Positions 1 through 12,500 of a stretch of DNA of 64,000 nt are shown here, in pieces. The position numbers and the translations under genes were made by a program. How positions within the stretch are numbered: the stretch's first letter is position 1; every line of letters begins with the position of its first letter. A model generated the notes under the pieces. That model did no database searches. It was not told where the DNA came from and saw nothing but the letters and a program-made list of their open reading frames with translations. The DNA comes from Amphiura filiformis (Eukaryota > Echinodermata > Ophiuroidea > Amphilepidida > Amphiuridae): assembly GCF_039555335.1 (NCBI RefSeq), contig NC_092637.1, forward strand, positions 38,094,526-38,158,525, read 5' to 3'.

Positions 1-202
1 GAAACTGCAGTTAATTGCCTAAGTGCACCGAGTTTTCAATTGGTATAGGGAAGTGTTTCACTCATTGTCCAAGGAAAAAAAATACATGATAACAAACAAC
101 GGTATTTCAGACCGGTGGTACTAGGTCCTCTATTTCGAGAGACCTATACTTATTGATTTATGGACGATCTAAAAAAATTCATAAAACAGGTCTTAAAGTC
201 GT

Positions 203-475
203 GTTCACACAGTCGGACTTAAATCACTTATTACCGGTCTTAAATTACGTCGGTAATAGTATCGGATATAAGTGGCAGTGTGAATTAGCGTCGGATATAA
301 AAAAAATTTACTATATCCGACGTAATGTGCTTTAAATCCGACAATTTGTTCACACAGTCGGACTTAAATTACGTCGGTAATAGTATCGGATATAAGTGGC
401 AGTGTGAATGAGCGTCGGATATAAAAAAATTTCTATATCCGACGTAATGTGCTTTAAATCCGAAAATTTAAGGCT
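203..475. repeat. Subterminal tandem duplication, about 145-bp unit, two copies
   Basis: The stretch beginning GTTCACACAGTCGGAC at 203 recurs at 348, followed in both by the ATCGGATATAAGTGGCAGTG block and the TATATCCGACGTAATGTGC block. It sits just inside the left end of the Harbinger-type element, so the terminal repeat is doubled on this side. Confidence 0.8.
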
Positions 476-1001
476 GAAGATATCCAGGGTTAAGAGCTGT
501 TAAGACCGATCGAAACGTTACGTCCGGTAATAGTAATTACGTGTGGACATGCAGCACTATTGGGCTGTCGGATATAACTGGGAGTATATCACTCGCGCAA
601 AATTTTAAGCAGAGTCATAGGCGTAGATCCTGGGGATGGGGAGGATAAATCCCCAATATTTTGCCAGGGGGTGGTCCATTCAATCACCCCCCCATGTTGA
701 CGCCTGATAATGGGTTTCTGACCAAATTACCCTCATATTTGCCCATTTTTGCCCCCAAAGTGCAAATTTTCGCGCGTTTCGCGCGCATTTATTCTACTTT
801 TACACCATTATTTCATCAGTTTAGCTTCAAAATAGCAACATTTTTCTCGCGCTTCGCGCACAATTGAACCAGAAACTTATTCTGTCGCCAAAAGGTGCTG
901 GATTGACTATACTTGATTTTTTTTCCCCAACTCCACCCCCCAATCTCAAACAAAAAGAAATCTACGCCACTGAGCAGAGTAATTTACTGCGTGATGTCAT
1001 C

Positions 1002-1390
1002 ATGGCTGCAGCTGCAAATGTTAATATAAATAAACGCAATAGAGGGGTCAATTGGAATGACAAGGGAACATTGGCTATCCTCAAAATTTGGAGAGACACG
1101 GAAAGTATTTCTGGGATAAAAAAAAGCTTTGGGAGGAGATAGCCACGCTATTACATGACAAGGGGGGATTCCCCATACGGTTGGGGGAGCAGGTACATGC
1201 GAAGATAAAGGCACTGAAAACTCTCCATCGCACCCTCCATGATCGCGTAAAAAGTTCAGGCGCAGGAGCAATTGACCATCCTTATTGGGATGACCTACAA
1301 GAGTTTCTAGGGGGGATAGCAAATGTAAACCCTCAGGGCTCAGTGGTGGTGGTGGGGGGGCAGTATGGCCCTGGAAGTAGATGGAGATGA
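1002..1390 (+). pseudogene. Myb/SANT-like DNA-binding domain, frame-broken
   Basis: From an ATG at 1002 the frame gives RGVNWNDKGTLAILKIWRD, which fits the first helix of a trihelix/Myb_DNA-bind_4-type domain (W-T/N-D-E-x-T-L-x-L-I). The rest of the domain is one frame over: LWEEIATLLHDKGG, then an IKALKTLHRTL helix, then HPYWDDLQEFLG, matching the family's second and third helices and its closing pattern of aromatic residues, Asp and Leu. The switch between frames falls at an A8 run at 1118-1125, so one indel there explains it. The frame ends at 1388-1390. It lies inside the 197-3583 Harbinger-type element and is most simply its DNA-binding accessory protein. A captured host MSANTD-like gene is the alternative. 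Confidence 0.6.
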
Positions 1391-3286
1391 CATTTATTAA
1401 GCCATAAGCATGATAACAGAAAGGCATGTAATTGGATTTTATAAGATGATTAGGGGGTCCCAAATACGGAAAGAAAAATAGGGAGTGTCATAAAATATTT
1501 TTGATGACCAAAATATAGGGAGTCACAACACAACATGACTACAGATAGTGTGTTTATTTTATTCCAAAAGACTGATGCCTGTTTTGGGGGGGGTCCAAAC
1601 GGTGGGGGCCAAAAATCTTTGCTGACGAAATAGGGGAGGTCGCAATTTTATTGAAGCCGACTTTTTGTAAATTTGGGACACCCCCCAAGAAAAAAGATAG
1701 CAAGATGATGGGAGTCATTGTGATTTTTTTATTTTTGTCATTTGTTCAAAGATGTCCACCATGTAGGGCCTACATGCGGCAAGTCTATTTTGCATATCAG
1801 AAAGTGCATAACTGCATAATGGGATTTGCAGACTAAAAGGACAGAGGACTTGGGGAGTTATTCATTCCTACGAGTTACAGTGTCTGCCAAAAATAACCTC
1901 ATCTCCTATGGCAAAGTTCATTAACACCATTCTATAAATATAGCTAAAAGTTGACCTCAAGTTAAAGAGTATGGGATTTTTTACCCAACAGACTCAAAGG
2001 TCATTCTGTGCCTGTACAAGTGTATTGGGGAATAAAGCATGTTTGTGTTAGCTCATGTGGGTGTTATAATTTGTGGTATTAATTGTTTTAACAGGCCTCA
2101 TGTTCCCAGGATGTCTGTGTTTATATTTATCATTTCAGCTTGTCATATTATGTCTCAAGTCAGTTGAGGAAATTTCTGATACTGTGTTGAGTTGCATGTT
2201 GGATCTGTAACCATGGTAATGGTGATAGAAAATACACACAATTTTGGACTTGGTCAATACCCAATACCAAGGTCAATTAGACATGAAATTGCAGAAGTTT
2301 AAAATGATTTTGTATTGCTCGCCTGCCTGGTATAAATATTAGTCTGATATTAATTTGTAACATTTTTATAAGATTACAGTGGCAGGGCAAGGGGGAATTT
2401 GCCCCCCCCCCACTTTTGAGGGAAAAAAAACCCAAAATTACGTAAATTTGGGCCGATTAAAAATAAAAACATTTTTCTAGTCCGAGTTTTCAAAAAAGAA
2501 ATGGAGGAGAAATTGTTCTGACTTTTGTCGGAATTGCAACTTTTTTGGGATCATGATTCTTAAAAGTGGAAATTATGTTTTGTTTTATATTATTGGCACC
2601 TACCTATCCTATATAGTAGTTTGGCCAAGCCCATATTTAAGACCTTGCCTGCAGGATCTCACGTCCTTGGGTATACAGAAACTCATACTCCACAACTTGA
2701 GTTTGCATTTTAAGCACTTACTGTTGTATGAGGCTATTGAACTATGTTATTGGAAATGAGACTGGTTTTCTTCCAAAGACTTGAAACAAGTCTAACGCTA
2801 TCGAAGAAAAAGTCTACCACCATGATTTTGGAAGTACGAGGCATAAACAAATGCAGTGCAACTCCTCACTCTTGGGAGCTCTACATGATTTTACTCATTT
2901 AGCCTGAGAATCTTTGGCATTTTGGTATGCAGGTTTATGCAGTTTTATGCACATTCTGTTATGCAAAATAGACTTGCCGGGCCTACATGTATAAAATGCG
3001 ATATAGAGCTAAGTCTACTGTAAAATGGGACTACTTTGTCAAACTAAAATAATAATAATAATAATAATAAACCTACATAAATACAAAATTGGTCTGAATT
3101 TTGGAACTTTTGAATTTGCATTTTTCTTACATGACATACCTACCGCATGGTCTGTAATTTATTCTAAAGAGGGGCGTTTATTGAAAGTGAAAAAAATTTA
3201 AAATCGGGATAAATTTTATGACCGGTAATAGGGATTTATGACCGGTAATAGGCTATATCGGATATAACACGTCGAACATACGCTGG

Positions 3287-3466
3287 CGAAGTTACGCAAT
3301 TTATCGGATTAATTACCATAGCAATAGGTGAAAACAATTTTGAACATATAGATTGAATACAATACTGGTCTTTTCAAAGATACTAATCTTACAGGTGCAT
3401 GGTAATCATCATGATTCACCTATTGCTATGGTAGTTAATCCGATTATTACGTAACTTCGACAGCGT
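3287..3466. repeat. Subterminal inverted repeat in the Harbinger-type element
   Basis: The block from about 3287 (CGAAGTTACGCAATTTATCG, then TACCATAGCAATAGGTGAA) is repeated in reverse at about 3413-3466, with roughly 60 bp of spacer. It could form a cruciform near the right end of the element. Confidence 0.75.
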
Positions 3467-3862
3467 ATAGCGCTATTGCCGACAAATGTGGACGCGCTAA
3501 GGGATTAGCGGATATATTTAATTCGATCGGACATAAGCCTAGATAAAATATTACCGGTAATAAGTGCATGTGTGAACACAGCTTAACTCTTAAACTAGGC
3601 AGTGTTTAATTTCGGCGGAGTTGATAGTGATTTAGGAAATGTTTCACCTACCATATATTAAAAAGACAAATTATTGTGATCAATGAAACATAACGAGGAA
3701 ATCGTTTTTAGACATGTATGTTTTCAAAAATTGGCCAACTTTGATCCGCGCGCTTTTTGATTCACTGTTTATGTATGCGTGCACAGTATGACATAATGAT
3801 TGTGCAGCCACTGTGACATACCTACTAATAGAGAATGATGAGGCTTATAGACGGTGGAGTGG

Positions 3863-3869
3863 ATATATA
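3863..3869 (-). promoter_or_regulatory. Orphan minus-strand TATA box, duplicated gene B promoter
   Basis: The sequence is the duplicate of the gene B TATA box at 44487-44493. Homology to copy 2 stops at 3825, in the region that is 5' UTR of gene B in copy 2. No minus-strand first exon or signal-peptide frame follows to the left. The promoter fragment was therefore copied without its gene. Confidence 0.6.
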
Positions 3870-5159
3870 GATAACATGTAGCGTATATCTATTTTTTCTT
3901 CGTTGTAATTATTGTGCAGCTGGTTGTTTATTATTATTCAAACGCTAATGGAATTATAATCCATCCCAGAATTTTTGAATAAAATTGTTTCTTTTTTGAT
4001 CTTGTTGCGCACATGAAACGGATATCTTAGACTGGATCTATTTAATCTTTTGTAATAAAATTTGTATGCAACGTTGCCGAATGTTTCAATTTGCAGATAT
4101 CTTATATGCACATTTGCGTCACTAAAGTTGCGGAATGTACATATTGAGTCTTTTACATTATACTGCACGAATTTTATGAAATTGTAGTCACATGTGTGTA
4201 TGTTATGCAACTTTGCAGTGTTTGTATGCGTAGTATACTTTCATCGAGCTGCAGCTAGGTTAAAAAAGGATGATTCAATTAAATGAATTGATATTTTCAA
4301 CCTACCCTTTGAAATAAATGCAATCAACATTTTCTTTTCTGTTTAATATTTTACAGAGATTATAATCTTATGAATTTATAGGCGCCTTTGTGCATTTTAT
4401 GCAGCGTTGCACAGTTCTGATGCATATTTGCATTAACATTATAATTCCGTTAAACTTGACATCATCGAGCTGCAACTAGGTTAGAAACTAGGTTAAAAAA
4501 ATAGCAACAAAAATCGAGTTATTATGCACTTTCAAAGTATATATTCTGTGTAGTTTAGTTATGGCAGAAAAAAGTCACATTACAAAAGAAATGGTGGTCT
4601 AACGAGTCGTTTAGTTAAGATGTTTATTACATGCAATATTCGTGAGACAAACAGCAATAAGTTGTGCTGGAGATTATGTTACAACAACATTTGGAATAGT
4701 GATATTAAATGTATTATTAAATTTTTGAAAGTTAATATATATTATATACTAGTATTGATATGTTCTGCATAATGTTCTAATAGTGTTCTACACTTGTTGG
4801 GTTAGAACTCACCGGTGTTCACTCTTCTTTCTGGATATTTTCAGAAAGTGTTCCCAAAATAGCCATCATAGGTCAACGTGTTCTGGATGTGTTCTAGTGA
4901 CCTGATAATAACCCGGACTTGGAACACATCTAGAACACATTCTAAAACTTAGGGGCTGTGCAATAAAAAAAAAAATTGCCCCCCCCCCCACCCATCCCCT
5001 GTGTCATATGTTTGTAACGTTCTTGACAGATGACATTCTAACTTGAGTCAACTTTAGAAACAAAATAATAAGTTTTTTTGTAAAACATACCAGTAAAAGT
5101 GATAGTCATCTATATGTAAATGCAATTCTAACTGAATTAGTCAAATATAAAAACAAGGC

Positions 5160-5494
5160 ACTTTCTGGTAAAACCAGGGATCGTGCATGGTCCCTGGTAA
5201 AACATACCAGTACAAAAAGTTTTACTTGAGTTTTACTTTCTGGTAAAACCAGGGACCGTGTATGGTCCCTGGTAAAACATACCAGTACAAATAGTTTGAC
5301 AATAAGTTTTTATTCAATATCAGAGGATGCTTACATGCATTCCCATAACCCAAGGGTTCTGGCCTTTGTATGTCTGCCTTTTGTACACATGTGGCACAGT
5401 TGACCTGCATCCAGACGTACCTGCCTGTGCGGGGACTTGAACCCCGAACCTCTCTCTTGCGGGGCGAGCGCTCTAACCATTGAGCTACACAGAC
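5160..5494 (-). mobile_element. tRNA-derived SINE in duplication copy 1
   Basis: On the minus strand a 73-nt tRNA-like head (5494-5422) runs into an unrelated body to about 5160. The head folds as a tRNA: acceptor arms GTCTGTG / CACAGGC all pair, D stem GCTC/GAGC, T stem CGGGG/CCCCG around TTCAAGT. The anticodon loop CCCGCAA would give CGC (Ala) but has C at position 33 instead of U, and the anticodon stem has a mismatch, so it is not a normal functional tRNA. The tail holds a doubled block around CCAGGGACC. The same element lies in copy 2, and a head fragment with the same flank lies at 43515-43565. Confidence 0.75.
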
Positions 5495-5741
5495 TGTTCC
5501 TGATAAACATGATTCAAGTCTAGTACATGTGAATATGAGCAGTCAGGGTAAACAGAACAAACAACACAAATTACATACCAGTGTACGAGATCAATTAATG
5601 ATGTTTACCCGCCAGTCTAATATAATCATATAAACAAGGAAAATGGCTTGGGCATCATGCAGTAGAACATAGAAACATTCACAAACATTTCAAACTAGCG
5701 CACGAGATTAACTTAATAATGCTTAATCGTTATTCTTAATA

Positions 5742-5995
5742 TGTGATGCGATCAAGCAAAATCAGTCGGAACTCGGAAATATTAAATTGTCAGTTTCTTA
5801 TAGGATAGTAAAAAGCATTTTACCAAGCTACATTTTGCAGAAAACCCCATTGAAATTGAACAACCAGCTCCAAAGATATGGGCAATTAAAGATTTTCCAA
5901 AACAATAGGAAACAAAAGGAAATATTTCCTTTGTTTGGCTATATCTCAAAATCAATATTTCCGAGTTCCGACTGATTTTGCTTGATCGCATCACA
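5742..5995. mobile_element. TA-flanked MITE, 254 bp, absent from copy 2
   Basis: The ends are long inverted repeats (TGTGATGCGATCAAGCAAAA at left, its reverse complement at right) flanked by TA. Copy 2 reads straight through as TTCTTAATAATATCAATATA near 46355, an empty site, so the insertion came after the segmental duplication. Confidence 0.88.
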
Positions 5996-6455
5996 TATAT
6001 CAATATACAGGGGAAAGAAGAATTACGTTAAGATAGTTAATCCCTGTCTTTAGTTCTTCTTCTGTTCCGTGGTATATGATGAGACAGCCACCAAAATATC
6101 TCCAATAGTGGAAAATGTTATTAGTTGCATTAAAGGTAGACGAGCTTTTGTGTTTTTGTTTTTGTTTTTATTTTGCCCCCCCCCCCCTACCTAGAAAGCT
6201 GGCTACGTCCCTGTTATATGGGCACCACTTTGGGGTTAGTTGCCAGCTTTTACGCAAAACTAAAATCAGCATTTAATTTATATTTTTCATTTATAGATCA
6301 TGCCTGTGATATCCAGTTCATGTGCAACTAGGTCAGGTCGAAAATGATTTAAAAAACATGGAATGGATTATAATTCCATTAACTTTCTGAATTACAAACC
6401 ACCACCTGCACAATAATTACAACGGAGAAAAGAGAGAAATGTACAATTTGCAGTT

Positions 6456-6461
6456 TATAAA
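6456..6461 (+). promoter_or_regulatory. TATA box of gene A
   Basis: TATAAA lies 91 bp before the ATG at 6547. It sits in a block shared with gene C (46746-46890), with CACCTGCACAATAATTACAA upstream and CATTCTCTATTGGAACC downstream, the likely start-site region. Confidence 0.7.
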
Positions 6462-6546
6462 TCCATCACCCATTTATTAGCTTCACCATTCTCTATTGGA
6501 ACCATTTTGGCATCGTTTCGTGAGCTGTGTAACAAGGACCCAAATC

Positions 6547-9500
6547 ATGGCAGCAATCGTTCTGTTTCTCTTGGCTTTGACTTCTTTGACTTCCGCAGCC
6601 GTTCCACAGTCTGAGGTAATTACTTTGTTTTTTGTTTGTTCGACTTATTTTCTGTTATTAATTCAAATCTGAATTTGGGCAAGTTTGTTTTCCGAGTCAT
6701 CCGAACCATCAACTCAAGTTACTAAACGGTTCCATACAAGCAAGTCCACCGGGGCAAGTCCCCCTAAGACATTTTGGTATAATCCAAAAACGGCATGATC
6801 TTGTAAGTTTGGAACATAGACTGATTAGTTATGCATCAAATGGGCGGGTTTTTGTTGCTACTTTTTGTTATCTTAAGAAATTTCCGGCCAAAAAAAAGTT
6901 GCATTTTTCTACATAGGCTTTTTATGCTTCAATATTTTAAGTGAGTAATTTAATCAAAAAGAAGCATCTTTCATTTAATTAAATTTAAGCTTTTTTCTGA
7001 TTTAGGTGTCACACAGTTTGCAGTTTTTATGGTTCAGTGAAAAATTAAAATGAATGCTGCAGCTTATTAATGCCTTTCAACAATGTATAGGCCTTCCGTC
7101 ATGTGAGATGACTTCCAAGCATTGTTCTTCTCTGCTGTAGATCAAGCTGGTTACCCGCATGCTGCAGGATTTGCTGCAAAGTCCTTTAAGGTTGGTCTGA
7201 ACCCTGGAATTATAACTTCGGGCCTCATAACTTCTAAATTGTTGGTCTAAAGTATATAAAAGTATACATATTTAGAATGGCAAAGACTTGATAAGTTCAT
7301 CTGTGAGGTCAAAATTCCAAAAATAATGGTTTTTGGCCCACTTCTTTTTCGTGCATCGTAACAAAAAAAATTCTTGGGCCAAATTTTTTTTAAATTAATT
7401 TTTAAAAACTAGATAAAAATATCTAGGACCCGTTTTTTTTTTTTTTTGGTTAAGGTGGTGCTGTCCCTCACTTGTCCGCTTGTAACAAGTTGAGTCTTGA
7501 TAACGGCCACCCATTTAAATGATTTTGAACCATTCAAGAAATGACCAATGGAATAAGGGTATTGGGACCCAGCATAAAAGATTTAACCAAAAATCTGTTA
7601 AATTAATCAATGAACAAAAGATTTATCAATATCATTGAAGTTACAGTTGTTCTTCCTAATAAATTTAATTACAATGAAAAAAATTCTTAAATTTACGCTT
7701 GTTAATGCACACAAAAAAGCCAATTTAGAAAAGTGCAACTTTTGTTTATGTATAAAATTTCATAAATAGCTATATGATTTCTCACTGAACCATAAAACAT
7801 GTTTGAAATGTATAAAAATTAATTCATGAACATCTTAACTTAAGTTATTTAGATAAAAGTAAAAACAATATAGACATATTCCATTTTGATTAATTTTCTT
7901 TAAGTGAAAGAGGTCCGAAACCAAAAGTGATGCATAAAAAGTCTATAGAAAAGTTTATAATTTTATAAATGGCTGTATTTCTCAGTGAAGATAATAAAAA
8001 GATACAACAAAACCCCGTTCACTTGTTAACTTGAGAATTGATCAAGTCGTTTTTGGATTATACCAAAATGTATTAGGGGGGGGGCTTACTTTTTTGGAAC
8101 CGTTTATTATAGATACATAGTAACAGTAACAATATTCCAGTATGCCCAGAATGTCCATAAAGTAATTTTACCCATACTTTTGGTTATGACGCTAGTAAAT
8201 ATTTTTGGATTTCATAAATTTTCTGAGCTATGTAGATTAAATTTTATTACGTGGTACAACATTTTTTATTGAACATTGAATACAAGGTGCCCCAACAAAA
8301 CGCAACACAACTTTTACCCCTTTTTCATGAGTTTATTTATAATCAATGGTCACATTTTGTACAATTCTTCAAAGGTATTGTCTCTGAGAATGTTTGCCTC
8401 AAAAATGGTGTAGTTGGCATTTTGCGTCTTTGGGATGTGACAATTTAAGTAAAATGAGTCAAAATCAAACTTGCCCACAACATTGACATCCTGCCCTCGA
8501 GTATGCATGCAATACATTGTTTTAATGATTGAATCATTTTGTTCTGCACACGAGAAGTCACCATAAGTCACCAAAAGTGTAGAAACAATCAGAAAGCTAC
8601 AAGAAAAATTATCTTTCCGCAACACGGTATTCTCAAGTAACCAGTATTATTGGGTTTGTTTTTACTGTGCTAGTCAACAAAATTGACCAAATTATGCCCG
8701 CGTAAAATTAACAAAAGACGGCGTCAGTCACGCTATACGCCAAGTGCAGTTCGCATCCAGCTATATGTATGCTATTTCTTGTGGGACCTGAGGACACATC
8801 AGATACACCAAATTTTACATACGAGGCCGGGATAGGAGGAATGTCCTTCAGGGCTGCGTTTCATAAAACTTTAGATTTAAACTTAAGTTTAATTCTTTAT
8901 GAAACGCCGCCCTGATATCAAATAATTTTGATTTCTTGAAATTTACGATATAATACAAATTTATTTTAACATTGTTGACATTTAACGGTCCTCAAAGTAA
9001 ATTCTATAAACGTAATGATATATACTGAAAGTGTACGTAGCAGGGATGACAAGATGTCCGTCAAATGAAAATTTTGACATTTCGTATTTAAGATATACAT
9101 GTATAATCTTCAATATGAAAGGTCAAATTTTCAATTTTTAAAAATTTGCCATAACATTTCGCAAATTAAAAAAAAAGCAACCAGGAGGACATTCCTCGTA
9201 TTCAGAATGCAATTGAATACATGAATACAAAAGCCACCTAAGTCCATGCGAAGTTATTTTGAGAGAAAAACCCGTGTATCATTTTAATTCCTTCAGTTAG
9301 ATTTACCTGGTCAATATGGTAAGTTTTACGTGCAAATGAGTGGATTAACCTGTATTAGGTATGACGATTAGCATTTCAGGGACTTCGTGGGGTTCATTTT
9401 AAATTTTGGACTTAGGTGGTTTTTTGAATCATATACAAAGACAACAATGTTAGAATGAGATTACCACTAGTAAGATAATACAAAATAAAGCACACAGGTA

Positions 9501-12500
9501 TGTATAATGTTGATAAGCATTCTGCCATGTAATATAAACCACACACTTTCCTTTATTAAACCCATTTTTTGTTCAAAAGTCATTCTCTAGCAATGAATGT
9601 GTTACAAGTGGACTTTTATACATACTGGATTTCAATCAATGTGTTACAAGACTCAAATCATGGAATTGGGTGATTCTTTCATACATGCTATTTTTCACAT
9701 GCCCAATAGACACAGAGAATGAATTTGAGTTGTTCTTTCATGCATATGACAGGCCTATGTATAGCAACAATTTCCCATGCTTAACTCAATTTGGCCAAAG
9801 TATGGACTTATGTGCTCCCAGGTGCCGAAAATTCTGTGCAAAGTAAATAAACAGAATATTTACTTTGTGCAGATAAACAAATATAATAGAAATAATTTGA
9901 CACCCAATATCAAGACCTGAGTGCAAGAAGACCGTAAGTCCACTTTGCCCCTCAACATGTATACACTAAGTTCCGTATAGTTTCTTAGGGCGAATTTCTC
10001 GATAGGAGTCTTAGTAAGCCTTAGGCTTAAGGATGCCTTGAGGTTACTAAGCCTAGCCCGCTCTCGAAGCCCGAGTCTTAACTGTAGCCGGATTTTATGA
10101 TGTTTAATACATGTCCAGGGTGAAACATCATGAAAGGTTGTGAAAGATTTGTTTTGGCCCCTGAACATGTATATAACATTACCAAACTATACGAAACTAT
10201 ACGCAACTTTAGTGTATACGTGTTGAGGGGCTAAGTAGACTTACGGTCTTCTTGCGCTTAGGTCTTCATCCTACTATAATTCACCAGAATCTGTTTGTTT
10301 GTGTGTTTGTGTATCTGTTTGTCTGTCCGCCTCTTTTCTCGGAGACTGGGGGTCGCACCTTCCTCAAACTTGGTGGGTGGGTGCAGCTTGGTATGAGGAA
10401 GAACAAGTTTATATTTTTTAAGGTCAAAGGTCAAGGCCGGGGTCAAGTTCAATTGAAGTCTAATTTCAAACACTTTAAATGGCAAATCTAGCCATGCCAA
10501 TGTGTTGACCTTGGACTCTCAAACAAAAGTTTCCACGGTGACCTTTTCGTCAGACCTACGGTTACGAGGTCAAAGGTCAAGAAAGGTAAACATTTCAAAT
10601 TGCCCCTATAGAGCTCAAACTTGGTGGGTGGGTGGACCTTGGACAAACAAATAAAAGTTTCCACGGTGACCTTTTCGTCAGACCTACGGTTAAGAGGTCA
10701 TAGGTCAAAAAGGTAACAATTTCAAATTGCCCCTATGAAGCTCAAACTTGGTGGGTGGGTGGACCTTGGACTAACAAACAAAAGTTTCCACGGTGACCTT
10801 TTTTGTCAGACCTACGGTGAAGAGGTCATAGGTCAAAAAGGTAAAAATTTCAAATTGCCCCTATGAAGCTCAAACTTCGTGGGTGGGTGTACCTTGCACT
10901 AACAAATAAAAGTTTCTACGGTGACCTTTTCGTCAGACCTACGGTTAAGAGGTCATAGGTCAAGAAAGGTACAAACTTCAAATTGCCCCTATAGAGCTCA
11001 AACTTGGTGGGTGGGTGGACCTTGGACTAACAAACAAAAGTTTCCAATGTGACCTTTTTGTCAGACCTACGGTGAAGAGGTCATAGGTCAAAAAGGTAAA
11101 AATTTCAAATTGCTCATGAAACTTGGTGGGTCGGTGTAACTTTGGCCAAGGAAGCTCAGATTTGAGAGCGAAAGTCAGGTCAAATTGCAAAAGCTGCAAT
11201 TGACCTCATCTGTGAGGACAGTGATCCCAGCCAAAGGACACACCCTGATTTTGAGATCTGCAAAAGCCAATAACCATGACAGCCGAGAACCGCGAAATAC
11301 GGGTAACCGCCTAGTATGTAATAATTTGCCACAACGAAGTGAAATTAGTGAGACTACTAATCTGCTATTCAGCAACATGCATAAAGAACAAAATATTAAA
11401 TATTTGTGTAAAAGGGAAAAAGGGAAGCATATTGCAAACAACAGATTCGCCAGATTTTCCTAACATTTTGTATTCAATAAATTAAACATAATTCAGCTTT
11501 AAAGTAATGAATACAATTGAATAATCCATCACTTTTTACGCGAATTATGACAAATGAAACGGGTAAATAACTTTTTAGACAATCTCTCTATCTTTGTTTT
11601 CTCTCTTTTTTTAATTTGCAGGAGTTTGAACAGAAGTGGGATGTCAAAAGTGTAGTACCAGATGTATTAGGTATGTTACTAGTAATTCTAATATATAAAC
11701 AATAGAGGCATAATAAAGGAGCAACTTAGCTAATAAAAACCACTGAAACATCTCCCCCTCTCTCTCTCTCTCTCTCTCTCTCCCCCTCTCTCTCTCTCGC
11801 TCCCTCTAACGAGCGCGATAAACATTTCATGACATTCGCCGAGCTAAAAAGTGAGTCGGCATTTTCCCCATAGCGTTACGGTCTTTTCTGAGAAGAGCGT
11901 TTTTGCGACAAAATATGACAAAGGCATATTTTGCACAAAATTGAAAAGAGAGTGACAGAATGGCCTTAGAGAGTATCATTTTTGTTTAAAAAACATAATT
12001 CGAAAATTTTTATCACTCCTGTGGTTTGCTCTCGCTGAAAATATAATAGGGTGTACCTTCTTAGGAGTTATGCACGTATATTCAACGTATTCAACCCTAA
12101 AAAATGTCCGAATTTGATTGTACTGATAATCAAAGAAAAACTCATTTCAAAGCTTCTTTTTTATTCTATCTGATAGAAAATCTTATTCTAAGGTTATCTA
12201 CCGACTTTTAGTAAAATTTATTGCAAAATATTGAATTTAGAGCGATTTTCTGGAAGATTTGATTTTGCTTCAATTTGGCCGTGGGAACGACATTATATGA
12301 CGTTTCCGGGGTTTCAAATTCAATATTTTTACATTCAAACTTTTCTAACCATGCCCTTATTTTTTTTACAGGATATTAGGCACTTTATTGAGATAATAAT
12401 GAAACTTTCGCCGAAATTTTTAATTTGGAAGGGGTCCAATTAATTTTTTTATGTGTTGAATTTACTCAAATTGCGTTTTGTAATGTCAAAAAGCGCTCTC

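Larger units (their letters stand above)
197..3583. mobile_element. PIF/Harbinger-type DNA transposon, about 3.4 kb
   Basis: Both sides are flanked by TAA (194-196 and 3584-3586), the TWA target duplication known for PIF/Harbinger. The ends are imperfect inverted repeats: the left begins AGTCGTGTTCACAC, the right (reverse strand) begins AGCTGTGTTCACAC, and both go on to CACTTATTACCGG. A Myb/SANT-like reading frame lies inside at 1.0-1.4 kb, as is known for Harbinger elements, which pair such a protein with a DDE transposase. I found no transposase frame in 1.4-3.2 kb, so the element looks non-autonomous or decayed. Two short relatives with the same ends lie at 52.5-52.95 kb. The family call is inference from TSD, ends and Myb/SANT frame together. 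Confidence 0.65.
3825..11808. repeat. Segmental duplication, copy 1
   Basis: This block matches 44449 to about 51020 in the same orientation, very closely by eye. Homology starts sharply at CTAATAGAGAATGATGAGG (3825 / 44449) and fades inside the CT microsatellites at the right ends. It contains a tRNA-derived SINE, the promoter and first two exons of gene A, and an orphan minus-strand promoter. Sequences present only here include 5742-5995, 7190-7449, part of 9216-9805, and 10269-11314. Confidence 0.93.

Noticed and set aside
5422-5494. Functional tRNA-Ala(CGC) gene
   Set aside because: Stems mostly pair and the length is right, but U33 is C, the anticodon stem has a mismatch, a SINE body is attached, and a second fragment with the same flank exists.
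8350-8625. Cysteine-containing minus-strand frame conserved in both duplicate copies (also 49084-49395)
   Set aside because: Conservation is explained by the recent duplication, and the frame matches no family.
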